Below, piece after piece: positions 58,803 through 64,000 of a DNA stretch of 64,000 nucleotides. This stretch comes from Pseudomonas sp. PD9R (GTDB taxonomy: Bacteria; Pseudomonadota; Gammaproteobacteria; Pseudomonadales; Pseudomonadaceae): contig NZ_JAHTMR010000007.1 in NCBI RefSeq assembly GCF_019200975.1, forward strand, positions 1 to 64,000, written 5' to 3'. Positions within the stretch are counted from its first letter, which is position 1. Every line of letters starts with the position of its first letter. A program made the translations under genes and the position numbers. Below the pieces are notes generated by a model. That model was given only the letters and a program-made list of their open reading frames with translations. It did no database searches and was not told the origin of the DNA.

Positions 58803-61496
58803 ATGAAAAGCCAACCCGATGCCGCCAGCCGTATGGTGGCCGAGGTAGTGACGCAGTTGCCTGTGCCCTCGCGGCTCGGCATGCTGCGTTTCGAACGGCT
58901 TAATGAGCCAAGCTGGGCGCTGCTGTTTCTTGATCCCAATTGCGAACGCCAGTTCGGCCTGCCGGCCATGGAGCTGTGTGCTCTGGTCGGCTCACCCTAC
59001 GCCAGCCTGATGGAGCCCGAAGCGCGCTATCAACTGCACGATGCGGTGCAGCATCAACTGACCGAACACTCGCATTACCTGATTCGCTACACCCTGCACA
59101 CCGCCTCAGGCTCGCTCAACCTGCTGGAAATGGGCGAACCCTACAAGCAACACAATAGACACCTGCTGCGCGGTTACCTGCTGGTGATCGATGGCTTGTT
59201 CGATGACGATCCGCTGCTGCCGGCGCTCGACCTGGAAACGCAGAACTCGCGCCTGCAGATCGCCCTGGAACTGAACCAGATCGCCCAACAGGAACAACTG
59301 CAGCATCTGGAACGGGTGCGCGCCCAGCAGGACTTGATTCTGCTACTCACCCGCCAGCGCTACAGCAGCAATAATTCACTGCAAGAAGCCGCCGAACTGA
59401 TTACCCGCAGCGCCTGTGATATCTACGAGATCGACTCCGCCAGCCTATGGAATCTTGAAGGCCCGATGCTGGTGCCGATCTCGGCCTATCACCGCGCCGA
59501 CGGGGAATACCTGCTGCCGGAGCCCATCGACGTCAGCGGCTTTCCCGACTACCTCGACGCCTTGCACACCGGCCGCGCCATCGACGCCCACAACGCCATA
59601 CGTGACCCGCGCACCCGGGACATGGCCGAAAGCCTGCGCCCTCGCGATGTCAACGCGATGCTCGACGCCAGCATCCGCGTCGACGGCCAAGTGGTCGGCG
59701 TGCTGTGCCTGGAGCAAACCGGCGCCACCCGCGCCTGGCAGTCGGACGAAATCGCCTTTGCCGGCGAACTGGCGGATCAGTTCGCCCAAGTCATCAGTAA
59801 CCACAACCGACGTACCGCCACCAGCGCCCTGCACCTGTTCCAGCGTGCGGTCGAGCAAAGTGCCAACGCCTTTTTGCTGGTCAATTGCGACGGCGTCGTG
59901 GAGTACGTCAACCCGAGCTTTACGGCGATCACCCAATACAGCACCGAAGAAGTCCACGGCCAGCGCCTGTCGGAACTGCCGGCGCTGGAAAACCTCAGTG
60001 AGCTGCTGTTCGACGCCCCTTCCGCGCTGGCCAAGAGCAACAGCTGGCAAGGTGAATTCAAGAGTCGTCGCAAAAACCTCGAACCCTACTGGGGTCAGTT
60101 GTCGATTTCCAAAGTCTATGGCGACAACCGCGAACTGACGCATTACATCGGCATCTACGAAGACATCACCCAGACCAAGCTCGCCCAGCAACGTATCGAG
60201 CGCCTGGCCTACACCGACAATCTGACGAACCTGGGTAACCGTCCGGCATTTATCCGCAACCTGGATGAACGCTTCGCCCGAGACAGCGATACGCCGATTT
60301 GCCTGTTGCTGGTGGACATCGACAACTTCAAGCGGATCAACGACAGCCTCGGTCACCAGACCGGTGACAAACTGTTGATCAGCCTGGCCCGACGCCTGCG
60401 CAACAGCCTGATCCCCAGCGGCAGCCTGGCGCGTTTTGCCAGTAACGAATTCGCCGTATTACTGGACAACAGCGACCTCTCGGTGGGCCAGCAAGTGGCC
60501 AATCAACTGCTGGCGACCCTCGACAAACCGATGTTCGTCGACAACCAGTTGATCAGCGTCACCGGCTCCGTTGGCCTGGCGTGCGCGCCGTTGCACGGGC
60601 GAGACCCGCAAACCCTGATGCGCAACGCCGGCCTGGCGCTGCACAAAGCCAAGGCCAACGGCAAACATCAGGTCCAAGTGTTCACCGAAGCGCTGAACGC
60701 CGAGGCCAGCTACAAGCTGTTCGTGGAGAACAACCTGCGCCGCGCCCTGACCCAGAACGAACTCGACGTGTTCTACCAGCCCAAGCTGTGCCTGCGCAGT
60801 GGTCGCCTGCTGGGCATGGAAGCGCTGCTGCGCTGGGATCACCCGGAAAAAGGCATGATCCGCCCGGACCAGTTCATCAGCGTTGCCGAAGAAACCGGCC
60901 TGATCATTCCCATCGGTAAATGGATCGCTCGCCAGGCTTGCCGCAAGAGCAAAGAGCTGACCGCCGCAGGGCTGGGCAATCTTCAGGTGGCAATCAACCT
61001 GTCACCCAAACAGTTTTCCGACCCGGACCTGGTGGCTTCCATCGCCACCATCCTCAAGGAAGAAGCGCTGCCAGCCCACCTGCTGGAGCTTGAGTTAACG
61101 GAGGGCCTGCTGCTGGAGGCCACTGAAGACACCCACCTGCAACTCGACCAACTCAAGCGCCTGGGCCTGACCCTGGCCATGGACGACTTCGGCACCGGCT
61201 ATTCCTCGCTCAGTTACTTGAAAAAATTCCCGATCGATATCATCAAGATCGACCGAAGCTTCATTCACGAAATCCCGGACAACCAGGACGACATGGAGAT
61301 CACCTCCGCGGTGATCGCCATGGCCCATAACCTCAAACTCAAGGTCGTGGCTGAAGGCATCGAGACGGCCGCACAACTGGCCTTCCTGCGTCGCCACCGT
61401 TGCGACGTTGGCCAGGGCTATCTGTTCGACCAACCGATCCCGGGCTCCGAGCTGATCGAGAAGCTCAAACGCTACCCGCGCGGTCCCATCGCCTGA
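58803..61496 (+). CDS. dipA: Cyclic-di-GMP phosphodiesterase DipA-like (PAS/GAF-GGDEF-EAL)
   Basis: An 897-residue signalling protein, syntenic with PA5017 (DipA, 899 residues), which hydrolyses c-di-GMP and promotes biofilm dispersal in P. aeruginosa. After an N-terminal PAS-like part and a coiled coil, a GAF domain spans about 190-340 and a PAS domain (ALHLFQRAVEQSANAFLLVN) about 345-470. The GGDEF domain is degenerate, with ASNEF at about 545. The EAL domain is intact: GMEALLRWDHPEKGMI (Glu about 673) and DDFGTGYSSLSYLKKFP. So it should be a phosphodiesterase, not a cyclase. I use the MKSQPDAASRM start because it fits the length of PA5017; an upstream open frame of 38 codons is not supported. 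Confidence 0.92.
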   Translation: MKSQPDAASRMVAEVVTQLPVPSRLGMLRFERLNEPSWALLFLDPNCERQFGLPAMELCALVGSPYASLMEPEARYQLHDAVQHQLTEHSHYLIRYTLHTASGSLNLLEMGEPYKQHNRHLLRGYLLVIDGLFDDDPLLPALDLETQNSRLQIALELNQIAQQEQLQHLERVRAQQDLILLLTRQRYSSNNSLQEAAELITRSACDIYEIDSASLWNLEGPMLVPISAYHRADGEYLLPEPIDVSGFPDYLDALHTGRAIDAHNAIRDPRTRDMAESLRPRDVNAMLDASIRVDGQVVGVLCLEQTGATRAWQSDEIAFAGELADQFAQVISNHNRRTATSALHLFQRAVEQSANAFLLVNCDGVVEYVNPSFTAITQYSTEEVHGQRLSELPALENLSELLFDAPSALAKSNSWQGEFKSRRKNLEPYWGQLSISKVYGDNRELTHYIGIYEDITQTKLAQQRIERLAYTDNLTNLGNRPAFIRNLDERFARDSDTPICLLLVDIDNFKRINDSLGHQTGDKLLISLARRLRNSLIPSGSLARFASNEFAVLLDNSDLSVGQQVANQLLATLDKPMFVDNQLISVTGSVGLACAPLHGRDPQTLMRNAGLALHKAKANGKHQVQVFTEALNAEASYKLFVENNLRRALTQNELDVFYQPKLCLRSGRLLGMEALLRWDHPEKGMIRPDQFISVAEETGLIIPIGKWIARQACRKSKELTAAGLGNLQVAINLSPKQFSDPDLVASIATILKEEALPAHLLELELTEGLLLEATEDTHLQLDQLKRLGLTLAMDDFGTGYSSLSYLKKFPIDIIKIDRSFIHEIPDNQDDMEITSAVIAMAHNLKLKVVAEGIETAAQLAFLRRHRCDVGQGYLFDQPIPGSELIEKLKRYPRGPIA

Positions 61497-61560
61497 CATC
61501 GATTCAACTCTCAGGCAAACTGCATCTCTAATTATTTCAACCTGACTGAGAGGACTGATG

Positions 61561-62208
61561 ATGGTTCTGCGCTCGGAAATCCTGGTGAACAAAAACGTGC
61601 TCCCTACCAAAGAACAAGCTCTGCCTGGCCGCGAAACCCCAATGAACCTGCCGGAAAAACACTTTGTCCACGACGCCCCGCTGCTGGGTCCGTTCGCCAT
61701 GGACGTGGATTTCGCGATCTTCGGCCTGGGATGCTTCTGGGGTGCGGAGCGCCGCTTCTGGCAGCGCGAAGGCGTGGTCAGCACGGTGGTGGGTTACGCT
61801 GGCGGCTTTACGCCAAACCCGACCTATGAAGAAGTCTGCTCGGGCCTGACTGGCCACAGCGAAGTCGTGCTAGTCGTCTACGAGCCGGCAAAAGTCAGCT
61901 ACGAAGAACTGCTGAAGATGTTCTGGGAACTGCACAACCCGACCCAGGGCATGCGCCAGGGCAACGACATCGGCACCCAGTACCGCTCGGTGATCTACGC
62001 CACCAACCCAACTCAGCTGGAAGCGGCGAAGAACAGCGCAAAAGTGTTCCAGGCCGAACTGACCAAGGCCGGCAAAGGCATCATCACCACCGAAATCGAC
62101 GAAGCCCCGACCGTCTACTTCGCCGAGGCCTATCACCAGCAATACCTGGCGAAAAACCCGGAAGGCTATTGCGGGATCGGCGGCACCGGCGTGACCTGCC
62201 CGATCTAA
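61561..62208 (+). CDS. msrA: Peptide methionine-S-sulfoxide reductase MsrA
   Basis: MsrA (215 residues) reduces Met-S-sulfoxide in proteins and free. The catalytic Cys58 lies in [14 protein letters not shown]; other conserved parts are [28 protein letters not shown] and [11 protein letters not shown]. The C-terminus [12 protein letters not shown] holds resolving cysteines for thioredoxin recycling. Of two adjacent ATG codons, the second has better spacing (7 bases) from GAGAGG. It follows dipA by about 60 bases. Confidence 0.95.
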   Translation: MVLRSEILVNKNVLPTKEQALPGRETPMNLPEKHFVHDAPLLGPFAMDVDFAIFGLGCFWGAERRFWQREGVVSTVVGYAGGFTPNPTYEEVCSGLTGHSEVVLVVYEPAKVSYEELLKMFWELHNPTQGMRQGNDIGTQYRSVIYATNPTQLEAAKNSAKVFQAELTKAGKGIITTEIDEAPTVYFAEAYHQQYLAKNPEGYCGIGGTGVTCPI

Positions 62209-62219
62209 CCGCTTAAAAC

Positions 62220-62289
62220 AAAAGATCGCAGCCTTCGGCAGCTCCTACACATAACCCTGTAGGAGCTGCCGAAGGCTGCGATCTTTTGA
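62220..62289. repeat. REPIN between convergent msrA and rlmJ
   Basis: AAAGATCGCAGCCTTCGGCA and its reverse complement TGCCGAAGGCTGCGATCTTT face each other across 26 bases, one of the most intact copies. Confidence 0.9.
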
Positions 62290-62335
62290 TCTTGTTGTTC
62301 TTGTCTTGCCGCTTGCAGCTTGAAACTTGCAGCTG

Positions 62336-63172
62336 CTACTCAGCAATCAACCAATCCATCTGCCACCCGCCCTGGGTCTGCCCAAGCTTTTGGGACAACC
62401 ACGGCAGCAACTCGCGCAATTCTTCCTCCAGCCCCCACGGCGGATTGGCAATCGCCATCCCGGAGCCGTTCAGGCTGTTGGGCGTGTCCAGCGGATGCAC
62501 CAGCAATTCCACCCGCAGTAGTTTCGGCGCGCCGGTGCCGGCCAGGTCTTGATAGAAACGACGCAACATGCGCTGGTCCTTCACCGGGTACCAAATCGCC
62601 GCCACCGTCTGACGCATCCGGCCAATCGCCTCTTTCAGCGACGCCGCGCAGCGCTGCATCTCATCGAGCTTTTCGAACGGCGGATCGATCAGCATCACCG
62701 CCCGCTTCTCTTGCACCGGCAACATCGCCCGCGGCACATGCCAGCCTTCGCCCAGGTGAACCTTTACGCGGCGATCACCGGCCATGTTGTCTTTGAGCAG
62801 TACACCGTCTTCCGGGTGCTTCTCGTTGAGCATCACGCGATCCTGCGGGCGAGTCAGGCGCCGCGCCAACTCCGGCGAACCGGGGTAATAGCGCAACTGG
62901 CCATCCGGGTTCATCTCATGCAGCACCTGCATGTAATCGGCGGTCAGGATCGGCAGGTCCGGCTGATCCCACAAACGCGCGATGCCTTCCAGGTACTCGC
63001 CGGTACGGTTGGCCTGATCGCCCTGAAGGTCGTACAGACCAATGCCGGCGTGGGTGTCGAGATAGGCAAACGGCTGCTCCTTGCGCGACATCAGGGCGAT
63101 GAGGCGGGTCAAGGTCAGGTGTTTGAACACATCGGCGTGATTGCCGGCATGGAAGGCGTGACGATAATTCAT
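62336..63172 (-). CDS. rlmJ: 23S rRNA (adenine(2030)-N6)-methyltransferase RlmJ
   Basis: RlmJ (278 residues) methylates A2030 of 23S rRNA. It starts NYRHAFHAGNHADVFKHLTL, has the SAM-binding loop YLDTHAGIGLYDL and the catalytic AVMLIDPPFEKLDEM (DPPF). The start giving MNYRHAF is standard for the family. It stands alone, flanked by REPINs on both sides. Confidence 0.95.
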   Translation of the reverse strand: MNYRHAFHAGNHADVFKHLTLTRLIALMSRKEQPFAYLDTHAGIGLYDLQGDQANRTGEYLEGIARLWDQPDLPILTADYMQVLHEMNPDGQLRYYPGSPELARRLTRPQDRVMLNEKHPEDGVLLKDNMAGDRRVKVHLGEGWHVPRAMLPVQEKRAVMLIDPPFEKLDEMQRCAASLKEAIGRMRQTVAAIWYPVKDQRMLRRFYQDLAGTGAPKLLRVELLVHPLDTPNSLNGSGMAIANPPWGLEEELRELLPWLSQKLGQTQGGWQMDWLIAE

Positions 63173-63266
63173 GGTTGCTCCTGCGAAGGCCGGCAAGTTT
63201 ACCTCCTACCGGCCCGCAAGTCAGGGCCTCACAGCCGAGCGGCCAACCCAGCACCAACGCCCCCAC

Positions 63267-63353
63267 TGTAGGAGCTGCCGAAGGCTGCGATCTTTTGATC
63301 TTGTTTTTGTAAAGCTACGATCAAAAGATCGCAGCCTTCGGCAGCTCCTACAG
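63267..63353. repeat. REPIN between rlmJ and the small protein gene
   Basis: TGTAGGAGCTGCCGAAGGCT and AGCCTTCGGCAGCTCCTACA face outward around GATCTTTTGATCTTG...CGATCAAAAGATC, a divergent arrangement with an inner inverted repeat. Confidence 0.88.
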
Positions 63354-63370
63354 TTGGATATTTTAAAACG

Positions 63371-63694
63371 CTACGACGAAGGCCGAGCTCGCAACCGTCG
63401 CCCGAGCACATTCAGCACGTCACACCCATCACGCAACGGAATGGCGCACAACAAGGCAAAGTCACTGAGGATGAACGACTGACACTCGATCGAACCGCGC
63501 ATGGACAGGTTCTCAAGCACTTGGGTGACCGCTTCGATTCGGTAAGTCGCGGCGTCGTACAACACATCCAGTGGCGCGTGGGCGTCGACGAACAGGGTCG
63601 GCATGTCGTCGCAGTTGCTGGTGAGGGCCATGAAGCGGTTTTCGGGGTGCGGGACTGGTTTTTCGTAGGGTGGATCGGGATGAAGTTTGGTCAT
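63371..63694 (-). CDS. Small Pseudomonas protein of the DUF3077/DUF6124 kind
   Basis: A 107-residue soluble protein beginning MTKLHPDPPYEKPVPHPENR, a start shared by many short pseudomonad proteins of unknown function. Its Cys/His content is low and no catalytic motif is seen. The Shine-Dalgarno TTAGGAATTC lies 7-10 bases upstream and is part of a segment complementary to the C4-type RNA described next. The gene would therefore be translationally repressed when that RNA pairs with the leader. Function unknown. Confidence 0.75.
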   Translation of the reverse strand: MTKLHPDPPYEKPVPHPENRFMALTSNCDDMPTLFVDAHAPLDVLYDAATYRIEAVTQVLENLSMRGSIECQSFILSDFALLCAIPLRDGCDVLNVLGRRLRARPSS

Positions 63695-63748
63695 TTCTGA
63701 ATTCCTAACGTATGGAATGAAGCCGTCACCTTTCACTTCCACGCAATA

Positions 63749-63827
63749 GGTGGCGGCTGTACGCAGGTGTGGAAGACCGGGACGTTAGGCACCCGGCGCA
63801 CTCGAAAGCGCCCCGCGTACAACCACC
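63749..63827 (-). ncRNA. C4-type antisense RNA
   Basis: On the minus strand, GGTGGTTGTACGC pairs with GCGTACAGCCGCCACC to close a domain containing a hairpin GGGGCGCTTTCGAGTGCGCC and two exposed segments, b' = GCCTAACG (63790-63783) and a' = CTTCCACACC (63775-63766). Downstream in the same leader, GTGGAAG (63742-63736) complements a', and CGTTAGG (63710-63704), overlapping the ribosome-binding site of the small protein gene, complements b'. This is the arrangement of the C4 antisense RNA of phages P1/P7. A further pair GGTGTGGAAG (63898-63889) and CGTTAGGC (63879-63872) lies upstream. The rest of 63899-64000 shows nothing recognisable. Confidence 0.72.
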
Positions 63828-64000
63828 ATAAAACACAGACGATAATCCGTCGGACTGGCGGCGTTTGACGCGCCTAACGATAGAAGGGCTTCCACACCCT
63901 GTCACTGAATTTGCAGCGACAGCCAAAGACTATCCCCCTAATTCACTGCCCACCAGTTCACGCAAACCGCTACAGCTTGAAGGAAATATCCGAAGACCTT

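Noticed and set aside
63726..63926. A 66-codon frame over the C4-type leader
   Set aside because: The conserved RNA structure explains this stretch; the frame has no ribosome-binding site and no similarity to any family I know.

Overview
The window is GC-rich Pseudomonas chromosome, most likely from the P. fluorescens group. Gene content and order follow P. aeruginosa PAO1 PA4960 to PA5019 almost gene for gene: serB, parC/parE block, cpdA, nudF, thiC, waaA, hldE, msbA, LPS core cluster, glnE, aceEF, dipA, msrA, rlmJ. REP/REPIN elements of the types usual in P. fluorescens strains sit in many gaps. No rRNA, tRNA, prophage, insertion sequence or CRISPR array was seen.

Region 1 (1-12.6 kb) holds serB and, divergently, a HAMP membrane protein. 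It continues with a PqiC-like lipoprotein and a minus-strand housekeeping run nudF, DUF1249, cpdA, yqiA, parE, phytase-esterase-like protein, retropepsin-like protein and parC. The last four are tightly packed, and stop and start codons overlap at two of the junctions. Region 2 (12.6-17.3 kb) is thiamine pyrimidine supply: a TPP riboswitch, thiC, then the HMP transporter cytX, which ends tail-to-tail with an RsiV-like lipoprotein gene. Region 3 (17.3-24.6 kb) carries a TolC-type outer membrane protein, waaA (Kdo transferase), a LysR/SMR efflux divergent pair, and an oxidoreductase, aldo/keto reductase and unknown protein series.

Region 4 (24.7-48.7 kb) is the lipopolysaccharide core locus. 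Plus-strand genes are an O-antigen ligase fused to a kinase-like domain and an acyltransferase. Minus-strand genes are msbA, a sulfotransferase/APS-kinase pair, hldE, and the long coupled series waaF, waaC, waaG, waaP, wapP, two further kinase-like genes, a small lipoprotein gene, carbamoyltransferase, wapH, mig-14, dnpA, a DUF6625-like gene, ssg-like and wapR-like glycosyltransferases. Together these build heptose I/II, phosphorylate and carbamoylate the inner core, extend the outer core, ligate O-antigen, flip lipid A-core and probably add sulfate or acyl decorations.

Region 5 (48.9-64 kb) holds glnE, the pyruvate dehydrogenase genes aceE and aceF behind two perfect 13-bp dyads, a PhoD-like phosphatase absent from this position in PAO1, dipA, msrA, rlmJ and a small protein gene. 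That last gene is preceded by a C4-type antisense RNA leader whose two antisense segments match the leader and the Shine-Dalgarno region of the downstream gene.

The most interesting points are the C4-like regulator at the right edge, the PAPS/sulfotransferase cassette inserted between msbA and hldE, the ligase-kinase fusion and the array of intact and degenerate kinase domains in the core locus, the paired operators upstream of aceE, and the lack of ilvE between waaF and glnE.
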